From: Mucilaginibacter sp. MD40
Lineage (GTDB): Bacteria; Bacteroidota; Bacteroidia; Sphingobacteriales; Sphingobacteriaceae
NCBI RefSeq assembly: GCF_002288635.1
Contig: NZ_NRSW01000001.1
Coordinates: 2,280,802 to 2,344,801, forward strand
Direction: 5' to 3'
DNA: 64,000 bases
Both the position numbers and the translations under genes were made by a program. Below, piece after piece: positions 37,545 to 47,582 of the stretch (its first letter is position 1; every line of letters starts with the position of its first letter). Under the pieces are notes generated by a model. It searched no databases. It had not been told where the DNA came from and saw nothing but the letters and a program-made list of their open reading frames with translations.

Positions 37545-39832
37545 TGAAAATATTAAAAAATATAGGAGTAGCGCTGGTAATAGGGCTTGGGTGTGTTCTT
37601 ACAAACAGATCAGCTGCGCAAGGCAATAGCTATAATATCATTCCGTATCCATCGGCATTAATAGCCAGGCAGGGTGTGTTTACGATAACAAATAGTACCC
37701 GGATAGATGTATCAGCGGGTAAGTTTGCTAATGAAGTTGTACAATTAAATGAGCTTATACAACGCGGTTTAGGTACAAAGCTCAAGTTAGGTAAAGGCGC
37801 TAAAACCATAAAACTGAACCTGGATGCCAGTTTACCGGCGGAAGGTTATAAACTAACTATTACGCCTCTTAACGTTGCAATAAGCGCCGCTACATCTGCC
37901 GGTATGTTTAGGGCGGTAGAAACCATAAGGCAATTACTACCCGTGGGCCTGCAGAGCAAAACGGGACATTTAAAAGCGCTTACCCTGCCTGCGTTAAATA
38001 TCACCGACAAGCCGGAATATGCCTGGCGCGGGATGCATTTAGATGTATCGAGGCACTTTTTCTCTATCAGCTATCTGCACAAATTCATCGATTTGATGGC
38101 ATTGTACAAAATGAACAAATTTCATTTGCACTTAACAGATGACCAGGGCTGGCGTGTCGAGATCAAGAAATATCCGCTGTTAACCCAACAGGGCGCCTGG
38201 CGGACCTTCAATAATCAGGATTCTGCCTGTATGAAGAAAGCCAAAGACAATCCTGATTTTGAGATTGACAAATCGCATATCATAAAAAGGGACGGTAAAA
38301 CCTTGTATGGCGGCTATTACACACAGGAACAACTAAAAGAACTGGTAGCTTACGCGGCTACAAAACATATTGAGATAATCCCTGAAATTGATATGCCGGG
38401 CCACATGATGGCCGCCATTACAGCCTACCCATACCTCACCTGTAATGGTGAAAATAAGTTTGGTGAACTTTTTTCCAAACCCATATGCCCATGTAATGAG
38501 ACTACTTACGAGTTTGCGCAAAATATTTTCGACGAGATCATGCAGATATTTCCGTCACAGTATATCCACATTGGTGGTGATGAGGTAGACCGTACGGATT
38601 GGGCAAAATCTGCCGAGTGCAAGGCGATGATGGAGCGCGAAGGTATTAAAGACCTGGCAGGCTTGCATAGCTATTTCATTAACCGTATGGAAAAGTATTT
38701 CAACTCTAAAGGCAAAAAGCTTATTGGCTGGGATGAGGTGATTGAAGGTGGTATTAGCCCTACAGCAACTATTATGTATTGGCGTACCTGGGTACCAGAT
38801 GCGCCTGTAAAGGCAGCTAAAAATGGTAACAAGGTGATCATGGCCCCTGGGGAGCCATTATACTTTGATAATCCTGCCGACCAATATTCGCTATACAAGG
38901 TGTATCACTTTAATCCAATCCCTGCTAAACTGAACAAGGAGGAAGCCAAGGCTATTATTGGCGCTCAGGCAAATATCTGGACGGAGATGATACCCTCTGA
39001 GCGCAGAGCCGACTACATGATGATGCCCCGTATGACTGCCTTAGCCGAAAGGTTATGGAACGGTAACGCTGATAATTACGATAGCTATCTTAAACGCCTT
39101 ACAGGGCAATACAAAAGACTTGATGCTTTAAACGTGCATTATAGGCTACCCGATATTCCCAACATCGTAAATGAGAATGTATTTACTGATAAGGCTGTTT
39201 TAACGATAACCAAACCATTGGCCGACATGACCATCAGGTACACTACTGATGGCAGCCTGCCGCAAAATACCTCAAATGTTTTACCGACATCGCTTACTAT
39301 CAATAAACCCGTAAATATTAAGCTGGCAGCATTTACGCCAAATGGCTCAAGAGGTGATATCTACACCATTAATTATCGCCAACAATCGTTAGCAGCAGCC
39401 GTTAGCGCTCAGACTACTGCAGGTTTAAAATGCGATTACTATAAAGCGTTCTTTAAACAAACGTCAATGATAGAGGCAAAGAAGCCGGATAGTTCTTTCA
39501 TTGCAAACAACATTATCGTCCCTGCTTCTGTTAACGCCCCTTCATTCGCCCTGATTTATAAAGGATATATCGATGTTCCCCAAACAGGTATTTATACTTT
39601 TTATCTTACCTGCGATGATGGCGGCATACTTAAAATCGCAGACCGAATGGTGGTAGATAATGACGGCTTACATTCAGCACAGGAACGGAATGGGCAGGTA
39701 GCTTTAGAAAAAGGTCTTCAACCTTTTGTACTTAAATTTATAGAAGGTGGCGGCGGCTTTGCTCTGAAACTAAAATACAGTTTTAACGGCAGTGCTCGGG
39801 CAGAAGTTCCTTCATCGTGGTTCAAAAATTAG
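37544..39832 (+). CDS. Beta-N-acetylhexosaminidase (GH20) with C-terminal PA14 domain
   Basis: 762-residue secreted enzyme removing terminal GlcNAc or GalNAc by substrate-assisted catalysis. Signal peptide, then GH20b domain (to about 155), then the catalytic barrel with WRGMHLDVSRHF and the D346-E347 pair in HIGGDEVDR. A chitobiase-type C-terminal domain (YTTDGSLP) follows near 565. A PA14 sugar-binding domain at about 625-762 contains FYLTCDDGG. The start overlaps the GH2 stop. Confidence 0.93.
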   Translation: MKILKNIGVALVIGLGCVLTNRSAAQGNSYNIIPYPSALIARQGVFTITNSTRIDVSAGKFANEVVQLNELIQRGLGTKLKLGKGAKTIKLNLDASLPAEGYKLTITPLNVAISAATSAGMFRAVETIRQLLPVGLQSKTGHLKALTLPALNITDKPEYAWRGMHLDVSRHFFSISYLHKFIDLMALYKMNKFHLHLTDDQGWRVEIKKYPLLTQQGAWRTFNNQDSACMKKAKDNPDFEIDKSHIIKRDGKTLYGGYYTQEQLKELVAYAATKHIEIIPEIDMPGHMMAAITAYPYLTCNGENKFGELFSKPICPCNETTYEFAQNIFDEIMQIFPSQYIHIGGDEVDRTDWAKSAECKAMMEREGIKDLAGLHSYFINRMEKYFNSKGKKLIGWDEVIEGGISPTATIMYWRTWVPDAPVKAAKNGNKVIMAPGEPLYFDNPADQYSLYKVYHFNPIPAKLNKEEAKAIIGAQANIWTEMIPSERRADYMMMPRMTALAERLWNGNADNYDSYLKRLTGQYKRLDALNVHYRLPDIPNIVNENVFTDKAVLTITKPLADMTIRYTTDGSLPQNTSNVLPTSLTINKPVNIKLAAFTPNGSRGDIYTINYRQQSLAAAVSAQTTAGLKCDYYKAFFKQTSMIEAKKPDSSFIANNIIVPASVNAPSFALIYKGYIDVPQTGIYTFYLTCDDGGILKIADRMVVDNDGLHSAQERNGQVALEKGLQPFVLKFIEGGGGFALKLKYSFNGSARAEVPSSWFKN

Positions 39833-39857
39833 TGCGTACTTATTACTTCGAGATTTA

Positions 39858-42113
39858 ATGAAACAAAAATTCATCTTATTTATATCGTTTATAGCCAGTG
39901 GCTTTGGCGCTCTCGCTCAAAAACAGGCATCGCCCAGGTTAACCCAATATGTCGACCAGTATATCGGTACAGGTTTTCACGGGCACGTTTTTGTGGGGGC
40001 GAACGTACCTTTTGGCGCTGTACAATTAGGGCCTACAAATATTTCAAAAGGTTGGGACTGGTGTTCTGGCTATCATATATCAGATTCTATCATTATCGGC
40101 TTTCAACATACACACCTAAGCGGTACGGGCATTGGCGATTTGGGTGATATTTCTTTTATGCCTACCACCGGGCGTGTAATTATAAATAAGGGCACGCTTG
40201 CAGATCCGTCAAGTGGTTATTTCTCACTGTTCAGCCATAAAGATGAAATTGTTAAGCCCGGTTACTATGCGGTTAAGTTAAAGAAATACAATATTAAAGC
40301 CGAATTAACGGTTTCAACAAGAGTAGGTTATCACCGGTATACTTATCCTGCAGGCGAACAAGCGAACGTCATTATAGATCTTACCGAAGGTGTTGCTGAC
40401 AGAACTACCGATGCCTATATTAAACAAAAAGATAAATACACTATTGAAGGCTACCGCTTTTCAAGAGGTTGGGCTGCTGATCAACGTATTTACTTTACAG
40501 CGGTATTTTCAAAACCCATAGAAAAGTTCGCGGTGTATGACAGTACAGCACTTAAGCAAGGCGTAGAAATGAACAGTAAAAACGCACGTTGTGCCATAAC
40601 ATTTGCTAAAAGCAATCTTCCTGAAAGGGTAGAGATAAAGGTGGGTATATCGCCTGTTGGTTGTGCTAACGCACTGCAAAACATTAAGGCCGAAATACCT
40701 GGTTGGAATTTCAACCAAACGGCCACTAATGCTGATCTGGCCTGGAACAAAGAACTGGGGCGGATTACTATCAAAGCCGATTCATTATCACAATTAAAGA
40801 AGTTTTATACCGCACTTTATCATACCATGATAGCGCCATCAACCTTTAATGATGTTAACGGCGAATATTGGGGTACGGATAAAAAGGTACACAAAGATGG
40901 GGCATTTAAAAATTTAACCACATTTTCGCTTTGGGATACTTACCGGTCTGCTAACCCATTATACACCATAATGCAGCCTGATAGAGTGCCTGATATGATT
41001 AATACCATGCTGAATATTTATAAACAGCAAGGGCGATTGCCTGTATGGCACCTGATGGCTAACGAAACCAATACTATGGTAGGTAACAGCGCTGTGCCGG
41101 TTATAGTAGATGCATATCTGAAAGGTTTTAAGGGTTTTGACGCTAAGTTTGCGTATGAAGCAGTAAAAGCAACCCAAATGCAGGACCTTCGCGGGCTAAA
41201 ATATGTAAAGGAGCTCGGTTTTATACCTGCGGATAGTTCGCGCGAATCCGTTGCTATGGGTCTTGAATATTCCATCAACGATTGGTGCATAGCCCAAATG
41301 GCAAAAAAGCTCGGCAAGATGGACGATTATCAATATTTTAGCGGCAGGGCCAAAAACTACCAGAAATATTTTGACCCGCAAACCCGTTTTATGCGTGGCA
41401 AGGTAAGTGCTGATACCTGGCGCACGCCTTTTAGTCCATTTGAATCCAGGCACGAGAAAGATGATTACACCGAAGGGAATGCCTGGCAGTATACCTGGTT
41501 GGTGCCACAGGATGTAGAAGGTTTGATAACTCTCTTGGGCGGTGAAAAGCCTTTCATTAAAAAGCTTGATTCGTTGTTTATGGTGAGTGGCGACCTTGGT
41601 GCGGAGCATTCGCCCGATATATCCGGACTGATAGGCCAATACGCGCACGGCAACGAGCCGAGCCACCACATCACATATCTATATGCCTATGTAGGCCAGC
41701 CCTGGAAAACGGCTGATAAGGTACGTTATATACTTAATAACTTTTATACCACTAAAGCCGATGGTATTATCGGCAACGAGGATGTGGGGCAAATGTCGGC
41801 ATGGTACGTTCTTTCCTCACTTGGATTTTATCCCGTTAATCCGGCAAATGGTAATTACGTTTTTGGCAGCCCTACTATTAACAGTGCGGTTATTCAATTG
41901 CCCTCCGGTAAGTCTTTTACCATTACTGTAAAAAATAACAGTGCAAAAAACAAGTACATCAGCAGCATGGTGCTGGATGGTAAGCCTTATTCAAAAAATT
42001 ATCTGAAACATACAGATTTAGTTGCAGGCGGCACGCTGGTAATTACCATGACAGATAAGCCTGGTAAATTTGGCACCGCGCCCGCAGATCGCCCACGGTC
42101 TGTAACTTTTTAA
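39858..42113 (+). CDS. GH92 alpha-mannosidase
   Basis: About 751-residue secreted calcium-dependent inverting exo-alpha-mannosidase, the family Bacteroidota use on high-mannose N-glycans. Signal peptide MKQKFILF...ALAQ. N-terminal beta-sandwich with GTGFHGHVFVGANVPFG. Catalytic (alpha/alpha)6 barrel with LWDTYRS, GNEDVGQMSAWYVLSSLG and FYPVNPA. An in-frame ATG at 39792 would precede the signal peptide and overlap GH20, so 39858 is chosen. Linkage preference (1,2, 1,3 or other) cannot be read. Confidence 0.92.
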   Translation: MKQKFILFISFIASGFGALAQKQASPRLTQYVDQYIGTGFHGHVFVGANVPFGAVQLGPTNISKGWDWCSGYHISDSIIIGFQHTHLSGTGIGDLGDISFMPTTGRVIINKGTLADPSSGYFSLFSHKDEIVKPGYYAVKLKKYNIKAELTVSTRVGYHRYTYPAGEQANVIIDLTEGVADRTTDAYIKQKDKYTIEGYRFSRGWAADQRIYFTAVFSKPIEKFAVYDSTALKQGVEMNSKNARCAITFAKSNLPERVEIKVGISPVGCANALQNIKAEIPGWNFNQTATNADLAWNKELGRITIKADSLSQLKKFYTALYHTMIAPSTFNDVNGEYWGTDKKVHKDGAFKNLTTFSLWDTYRSANPLYTIMQPDRVPDMINTMLNIYKQQGRLPVWHLMANETNTMVGNSAVPVIVDAYLKGFKGFDAKFAYEAVKATQMQDLRGLKYVKELGFIPADSSRESVAMGLEYSINDWCIAQMAKKLGKMDDYQYFSGRAKNYQKYFDPQTRFMRGKVSADTWRTPFSPFESRHEKDDYTEGNAWQYTWLVPQDVEGLITLLGGEKPFIKKLDSLFMVSGDLGAEHSPDISGLIGQYAHGNEPSHHITYLYAYVGQPWKTADKVRYILNNFYTTKADGIIGNEDVGQMSAWYVLSSLGFYPVNPANGNYVFGSPTINSAVIQLPSGKSFTITVKNNSAKNKYISSMVLDGKPYSKNYLKHTDLVAGGTLVITMTDKPGKFGTAPADRPRSVTF

Positions 42114-42126
42114 TGATAAGCAGTTC

Positions 42127-42152
42127 TCCGGCATCTTGAAAAAGATGCCGGA
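42127..42152. terminator. Hairpin after GH92 gene
   Basis: Perfect 11-bp inverted repeat with a GAAA tetraloop (TCCGGCATCTT arm). It lies 13 bases after the GH92 stop. There is no clear T run, so it may be a weak terminator or an mRNA 3' stabilising stem. Confidence 0.6.
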
Positions 42153-42239
42153 CAGTCGCTTCTTGAAATTGTTGCTGAATATTCTCTTTCGGTTTTTGAT
42201 AATTTATGATATATTAACGTAAATTTAAAGCCGAGCGCC

Positions 42240-43106
42240 ATGAAACCTAATTTCATCAAATCCGGCAGTGAGAACGAAGCATCATTTAGCTTTCGGGTAG
42301 ATCATTTACCATGCATCAATAATCGCTGGCATTATCACCAGGAGTTTGAACTAATCTATTTTCAAAAGGGAAGCGGTACACAGTTCATAGGAGATAGTAT
42401 TACCGGTTTTAATGAAGGTAATGTTATGCTGATAGGCCCTCAATTGGAGCATTACTGGCAATTTGAAGATCGGTACTTTTCGGAGGGTCATGACGCTAAC
42501 GTAGAGGCCTACGTAGTACACTTCGACAAGAATTTTTGCGGAAACGCTTTTTTTAATTTGCCGGAATGCGCGGATGTTTTAAAGTTACTCGAACGCGCCA
42601 AACGTGGCATAAAAGTGGTTGACTCTGCCCTAAAGGTAGCCGAATGTTTAGTGCAAATGAATGCTGCACGTGGTTACGAACGGCTAACACTCCTTATCCG
42701 GGCCTTGGGTGTTATTTCAGAAGATAATAGCGCTTACCCTGTAGTTACCAACGGTTTTGGTAATTTAAGTATTCATAACGATAAGCGTATTGATCTGATA
42801 GTGGAATACCTTTCAAAAAATCTCCAAAATCATATATCCCTGAAAGACCTGTCGGAAGTTGCTGCCATGAACCCTACTTCGCTATGCCGGTATTTCAAAG
42901 CTAAAGCGAACGAAAGTTTATCATCTTACATCGAAAAAATGCGCATAGGAAATGCCTGTAAGCTTATTGCCAGAGAAGAGATGAGCATGAAGCAAATCGC
43001 GCACGAATCAGGTTTCCGTAACCTCACCAGTTTTCACAAATCTTTCCGTAAACTTAAAGGAACCACTCCACTTATGTTTCAGCAAAGGGTAACAGGCAAA
43101 CAATAG
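42240..43106 (+). CDS. AraC family transcriptional regulator
   Basis: 288-residue regulator. The N-terminal cupin sensor domain carries WHYHQEFELIYFQKGSG, and the C-terminal double HTH (about residues 185-285) carries SLKDLSEVAAMNPTSLCRYF and a second helix-turn-helix with MKQIAHESGFRN. It follows the glycosidase operon and precedes the fucose-type catabolic genes, so it is the natural candidate for their sugar-responsive regulator. The effector is unknown. Confidence 0.9.
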   Translation: MKPNFIKSGSENEASFSFRVDHLPCINNRWHYHQEFELIYFQKGSGTQFIGDSITGFNEGNVMLIGPQLEHYWQFEDRYFSEGHDANVEAYVVHFDKNFCGNAFFNLPECADVLKLLERAKRGIKVVDSALKVAECLVQMNAARGYERLTLLIRALGVISEDNSAYPVVTNGFGNLSIHNDKRIDLIVEYLSKNLQNHISLKDLSEVAAMNPTSLCRYFKAKANESLSSYIEKMRIGNACKLIAREEMSMKQIAHESGFRNLTSFHKSFRKLKGTTPLMFQQRVTGKQ

Positions 43107-43198
43107 TTATCTTGTTGTTAATATAAAAATAACATGGCCATGCGCCATTGCTAATGCCTCTCGGTTAATTTTGTAAGCATTTTCCGTGTATACATCTT

Positions 43199-44071
43199 AT
43201 GAAACAACTGGTTATCATTATCCTATTTATCTTATCTGCTTCAACAGTATCATCATTACACGCGCAGAGAGCCTTTGATAAAGAAGGCCATAGAGGAGGG
43301 CGGGGGCTTATGCCTGAAAATACCATTTCGTCTATGAAAAAAGCTGTGGAACTTGGTGTAACGCTTGAAATGGATATTTCATTCACTAAAGAAAAGTTGC
43401 CTATTATATCACATGATCAATACATTAACCCGGCATTTACATTAAAAGCTAATGGCGATAGCCTTACCAGGCAGGAGGCTTCGGCATTACGGTTATACAA
43501 CCTTAGTTATACAGAAATAAAAAGCTTTGACGTAGGAAGTAAATTTTATAAGCAATTTCCGCATCAGCAGAAAATAAAAGAACATATACCGCTTTTGTCG
43601 GTGCTTATAGATACGGTAGAGGCTTACGCCAAGGCAAAACACCTACCTGCGCCGCATTATAATATTGAAACCAAAACAAGCCCCGATGGTGATGATATTA
43701 AACACCCCGCCCCTCAAGAGTTTGTTGACCGGCTTATGGCTGTATTGGTTGCAAAAGGAATACTAAAAAGAGTGATCATCCAGTCATTTGATCCGCGTAC
43801 GCTTGAAATTGTACACAGGCAATACCCGGCGGTTGCTACAGCCTGGCTGGTATCTAATCAGAAAGATCTTAAAACCAATCTGTCTGCCTTAACTTTTAAG
43901 CCAACTATATACAGCCCTGATTATAAAATGCTGAATAAACAGGTGGTTGACGACTGCCATTCGATCGGCATAAAAGTGATTCCCTGGACGGTAAATGATC
44001 CTAAAGACATTCAAGCTGTTAAGGCGTTGGGCGTTGACGGTATGATCTCTGATTATCCGGACCGGTTTTAA
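43199..44071 (+). CDS. Glycerophosphodiester phosphodiesterase, secreted
   Basis: 290-residue GDPD-family TIM-barrel enzyme hydrolysing glycerophosphodiesters to glycerol 3-phosphate and an alcohol. Signal peptide ends LHAQR. Catalytic motifs are GHRGGRGLMPENT, LEMDISFTKEKLPIISHD, and VIPWTVNDP plus GVDGMISDYPDRF at the end. A TAATTTTG -7-like box at 43166-43173 lies 25 bases before the ATG, with a TTG upstream at a short 15-base spacing. Confidence 0.9.
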   Translation: MKQLVIIILFILSASTVSSLHAQRAFDKEGHRGGRGLMPENTISSMKKAVELGVTLEMDISFTKEKLPIISHDQYINPAFTLKANGDSLTRQEASALRLYNLSYTEIKSFDVGSKFYKQFPHQQKIKEHIPLLSVLIDTVEAYAKAKHLPAPHYNIETKTSPDGDDIKHPAPQEFVDRLMAVLVAKGILKRVIIQSFDPRTLEIVHRQYPAVATAWLVSNQKDLKTNLSALTFKPTIYSPDYKMLNKQVVDDCHSIGIKVIPWTVNDPKDIQAVKALGVDGMISDYPDRF

Positions 44072-44266
44072 AAGGTTAATTGTTTTTAGGGAGGAACCAG
44101 CAAGTCAGGAACGTAAAATTGATGATATGCCAATATCATATAATTTTATGGTAATAAAGTTGAATATCAGTTAATGCAAATGGCTTTATTTGTATTAACA
44201 AAATAAAACCTAAAAGGGCTTCAGTAATCTTGTTGTAAGCCTTATAAATATATGATAAGTTCTACT

Positions 44267-45922
44267 ATGTCTACTGACTATCTACAGATACATCCGCATG
44301 ATAATGTTCTGGTTGCGTTAAAAGATCTACAAGCTGGTAAATTAATACAGCACAATGGCGAAACATTTAATCTTACCACAGGTGTGTCGGCGAAGCACAA
44401 GTTCACTATTGATGTATTGAACAAAGGCGATGAGGTTTACATGTATGGTGTTTTGGTAGGCATAGCTAATGAAAGCATTGATAAAGGCGCTGGCATAACC
44501 ACCGAAAACATACATCACGCTTCAACCGGTTTTGAATTGGGCGAGCGTAAACTGCAATGGGATAAGCCGGACATAGGCGATTTTGCATCACAGACCTTTA
44601 TGGGATATCATCGCAGTGATGGTAGTGTAGGCACCGGCAACTATTGGCTGGTAATACCACTGGTTTTTTGCGAAAACAGAAATGTTAATGTGCTAAAAGA
44701 TGCCATGTATGCTAAATTGGGCTTTGACCAGCCTAAAGGTTACGAACAGGAAGTAGACAGCCTGATTGAAATGTACAGGGCGGGTAAATCTGTTGAGGAA
44801 ATATTATCTGCTGATATAGCTCATCAATCTGTGAATGAACAACAAACCCGTAAGGTATTTGCTAATATTGATGGTATCAAGTTTTTGAATCACGAACTCG
44901 GATGCGGAGGAACCAAGTCTGATTCTGACGCTCTTTGCGGGCTGCTGGCGGGCTATATTACGCATCCAAACGTTGCTGGTGCTACCGTGCTGAGTTTAGG
45001 ATGCCAGCACGCGCAGGCCGATATATTAAGAACTGAGATCAACAAAAGAGACCCGCGTTTTGATAAGCCGCTCATTATACTTGAGCAGCAGCAAATGGGT
45101 ACAGAAAGCAGGTTGATGCAGGAGGCGCTTAAACAAACCTTTACCGGTCTTATAAAAGCTAATAAGCAACAAAGGATGCCGGCGCCGTTATCAAAATTAT
45201 GCGTAGGACTTGAGTGTGGTGGTTCCGATGGGTTTTCGGGAATTTCAGCTAACCCGGCACTGGGGTATTTTTCAGATATGCTGGTAGCTTTAGGTGGCAG
45301 TGTGATCCTGGCAGAATTTCCGGAACTGTGCGGCGTAGAGCAGGAACTGAGCGACAGGTGCGTAGACGAACGTTCGGCTTTGCGTTTTATGGAGCTGATG
45401 CGTAATTACAATGCTCAGGCCGAGGCAGCGGGGTCAGGCTTTTACGCTAATCCCTCACCCGGAAACATAAGGGACGGATTAATTACAGACGCCATTAAAT
45501 CTGCCGGTGCAGCAAAAAAAGGCGGCACTTCGCCGGTGGTGGATGTGCTGGACTATCCGGGCAAGGTTTCAAAACCGGGCTTAAACTTGTTATGCACCCC
45601 CGGCAGTGACGTGGAAAGCACTACCGCCGAGGTAGCTGCAGGCGCTAATGTAGTATTGTTTACAACAGGCCTGGGTACACCAACTGGTAACCCTGTAGCA
45701 CCGGTTATTAAGCTATCTACCAATACGGCACTTTATAAGCGTATGCCCGATATTATTGATATTGACTGCGGCACTATTATAGAAGGTACAGAAAGTATTG
45801 CTGAAGCAGCAAAACGTATACTCAAGTACGTAATTGACGTAGCCAGCGGCAACATAAAACCTAAGGCGGTGCAGTTAGGCCAGGACGATTTTATACCGTG
45901 GAAAAGGGGCGTATCACTCTAA
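44267..45922 (+). CDS. UxaA-family sugar acid dehydratase (altronate or L-fuconate dehydratase-like)
   Basis: About 551-residue fusion of an N-terminal SAF domain (residues 1-95) and the C-terminal UxaA hydro-lyase domain, with FMGYHRSDGSVGTGNYW, HELGCGG and GLECGGSDGFSG. Altronate and galactarate dehydratases use iron here. The following genes (SDR, FAH-family hydrolase, SDR) match the oxidative L-fucose route rather than hexuronate degradation, so I infer L-fuconate dehydration to 2-keto-3-deoxy-L-fuconate. Start chosen at MSTDYLQIHPHDN; an ATG 15 bases earlier is also in frame. Confidence 0.8.
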   Translation: MSTDYLQIHPHDNVLVALKDLQAGKLIQHNGETFNLTTGVSAKHKFTIDVLNKGDEVYMYGVLVGIANESIDKGAGITTENIHHASTGFELGERKLQWDKPDIGDFASQTFMGYHRSDGSVGTGNYWLVIPLVFCENRNVNVLKDAMYAKLGFDQPKGYEQEVDSLIEMYRAGKSVEEILSADIAHQSVNEQQTRKVFANIDGIKFLNHELGCGGTKSDSDALCGLLAGYITHPNVAGATVLSLGCQHAQADILRTEINKRDPRFDKPLIILEQQQMGTESRLMQEALKQTFTGLIKANKQQRMPAPLSKLCVGLECGGSDGFSGISANPALGYFSDMLVALGGSVILAEFPELCGVEQELSDRCVDERSALRFMELMRNYNAQAEAAGSGFYANPSPGNIRDGLITDAIKSAGAAKKGGTSPVVDVLDYPGKVSKPGLNLLCTPGSDVESTTAEVAAGANVVLFTTGLGTPTGNPVAPVIKLSTNTALYKRMPDIIDIDCGTIIEGTESIAEAAKRILKYVIDVASGNIKPKAVQLGQDDFIPWKRGVSL

Positions 45923-45934
45923 TTTTTATTAAAC

Positions 45935-46699
45935 ATGTTCAGCTTAGAAGGAAAACAAGCGGTAATAACCGGAGGAGGTAGTGGCATAGGCAAGGCTATA
46001 AGCCAGCTATTTGCCAGGCAAGGCGCCATAGTGCATATTATAGAATTAAATGGAACCGCAGCTTCTGACACTGTAAAAGAAATACAGGAGGCGGGCGGTA
46101 AGGCATTTGCCTACGGTGGCGACGTGACCAACCAGGATCAGATGGTAGATATATTTCACAGCATAACCGAAGTAGATATATTGGTTAATAATGCCGGTAT
46201 AGCGCATGTAGGTAATCTGGAGAATACCAGCGCATCAGATTTTGACCGTATTTACAGCGTTAATGTTAAGGGAGCTTATAATTGCTTTTATGCGGCTATT
46301 CCTTTGATGAAGGCACGCAAGGGCGGCGTTATTTTAAGCATGGCATCTATTGCGGCATTGGTGGGTATAACCGACCGGTTTGCCTATTCTACGAGCAAGG
46401 GGGCTATTTACGCCATGAGTTTGTCAGTAGCGCGTGATTATATGCAATACAATATTCGTAGCAATACCATTTCACCTGCCCGGGTACATACTCCGTTTGT
46501 TGATGGCTTTATCAGCAAAAATTATCCTGGCAGGGAAGAGGAAATGTTTCAGAAACTTTCTCAAAGCCAGCCGATCGGCCGTATGGCCCAGCCTGCTGAA
46601 ATTGCCGCGTTGGCTTTGTACTTATGTTCAGACGAAGCCTCATTTATTACAGGTTGCGATTATCCTATTGATGGCGGATTTATTAAATTAAACAATTAA
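45935..46699 (+). CDS. SDR family oxidoreductase, likely 2-keto-3-deoxy-L-fuconate dehydrogenase
   Basis: 254-residue classical short-chain dehydrogenase with GGGSGIGKAIS cofactor site, NNAGIAH and the YSTSK catalytic Tyr/Lys. The acidic residue after the second strand (IIELNG) favours NAD over NADP. It lies 12 bases after the dehydratase and 6 bases before the FAH-family hydrolase. That order fits oxidation of 2-keto-3-deoxy-L-fuconate to the 2,4-diketo acid. The role is inferred from context. Confidence 0.82.
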   Translation: MFSLEGKQAVITGGGSGIGKAISQLFARQGAIVHIIELNGTAASDTVKEIQEAGGKAFAYGGDVTNQDQMVDIFHSITEVDILVNNAGIAHVGNLENTSASDFDRIYSVNVKGAYNCFYAAIPLMKARKGGVILSMASIAALVGITDRFAYSTSKGAIYAMSLSVARDYMQYNIRSNTISPARVHTPFVDGFISKNYPGREEEMFQKLSQSQPIGRMAQPAEIAALALYLCSDEASFITGCDYPIDGGFIKLNN

Positions 46700-46705
46700 G
46701 AACTA

Positions 46706-47560
46706 ATGAAATTGATCAGATACGGAAAGGCTGGTGCCGAAAAAACCGGTGTTATATATAATGGAAAGCGACTGGACGTATCTGGTTTTGCTTCAAACTT
46801 TGATGAAGCCTTCTTTGAAAGCGACGGCTTGGCTCAGCTAAAAGAGTATGTTGCTACCGGTCATGGTCAGCTACCAGTTGTAAGTGAAGATGAGCGCCTG
46901 GGTTGCCCGGTAGGTCGTCCTTCTAAAATTGTCTGCATAGGTTTAAACTATGCAGACCATGCCCGCGAAACTAACGCACCTACACCTTCGGAGCCTATCA
47001 TATTCTTTAAAAGTACAACAGCTATTACCGGCCCAAATGATGATGTGATTATTCCTAAAGGTTCACAAAAAACAGACTGGGAGGTTGAACTTGCCGTACT
47101 CATTGGTAAAAAAGCCTCTTATGTTACTGAAGCTGAAGCGCAAACTTACATTGGCGGGTATTTACTGCACAACGATGTATCTGAAAGAGAATTTCAGTTG
47201 GAGCGTAACGGTACCTGGGATAAAGGCAAAGGCTGTGATACATTTGCCCCACTGGGGCCCTACCTGGTAACACCCGATGAAATTGAAGATGTGAACAATT
47301 TACGTTTGTGGTTGAGTGTGAACGGGAAAATGATGCAGGATGGCACAACAGCTAACCTCATATTCAATATACCATATTTAATAGCTTACATCAGCCGGTT
47401 CATGACCTTATTGCCGGGTGATATTATCTCAACAGGCACGCCAGCAGGAGTTGGCCTGGGCTTTAAGCCGCCTGTTTACCTTAACCCCGGGGATGTGGTT
47501 GAATTAGGTATTGATGGATTAGGGACACAAAAGCAAACATTAAGGGCTTACAACCAATAA
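46706..47560 (+). CDS. Fumarylacetoacetate hydrolase family protein, likely 2,4-diketo-3-deoxy-L-fuconate hydrolase
   Basis: 284-residue FAH-family enzyme with the IVCIGLNYADHARE motif, metal ligands in DWEVELAVLIGKK and the C-terminal ISTGTPAGVGLG. The family cleaves or hydrates diketo acids. In L-fucose oxidation it splits the diketo intermediate into pyruvate and L-lactate. The position between two SDRs supports this. Other acylpyruvase activities are possible. Confidence 0.85.
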   Translation: MKLIRYGKAGAEKTGVIYNGKRLDVSGFASNFDEAFFESDGLAQLKEYVATGHGQLPVVSEDERLGCPVGRPSKIVCIGLNYADHARETNAPTPSEPIIFFKSTTAITGPNDDVIIPKGSQKTDWEVELAVLIGKKASYVTEAEAQTYIGGYLLHNDVSEREFQLERNGTWDKGKGCDTFAPLGPYLVTPDEIEDVNNLRLWLSVNGKMMQDGTTANLIFNIPYLIAYISRFMTLLPGDIISTGTPAGVGLGFKPPVYLNPGDVVELGIDGLGTQKQTLRAYNQ

Positions 47561-47582
47561 TTGCGGCACTAAATCAGATAAC

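Noticed and set aside
43199-44071. Glycerophosphodiesterase as part of the glycan locus.
   Set aside because: It has its own -7-like box and acts on phospholipid headgroups. Position between the AraC gene and the fucose-type genes is noted but no functional link is supported.
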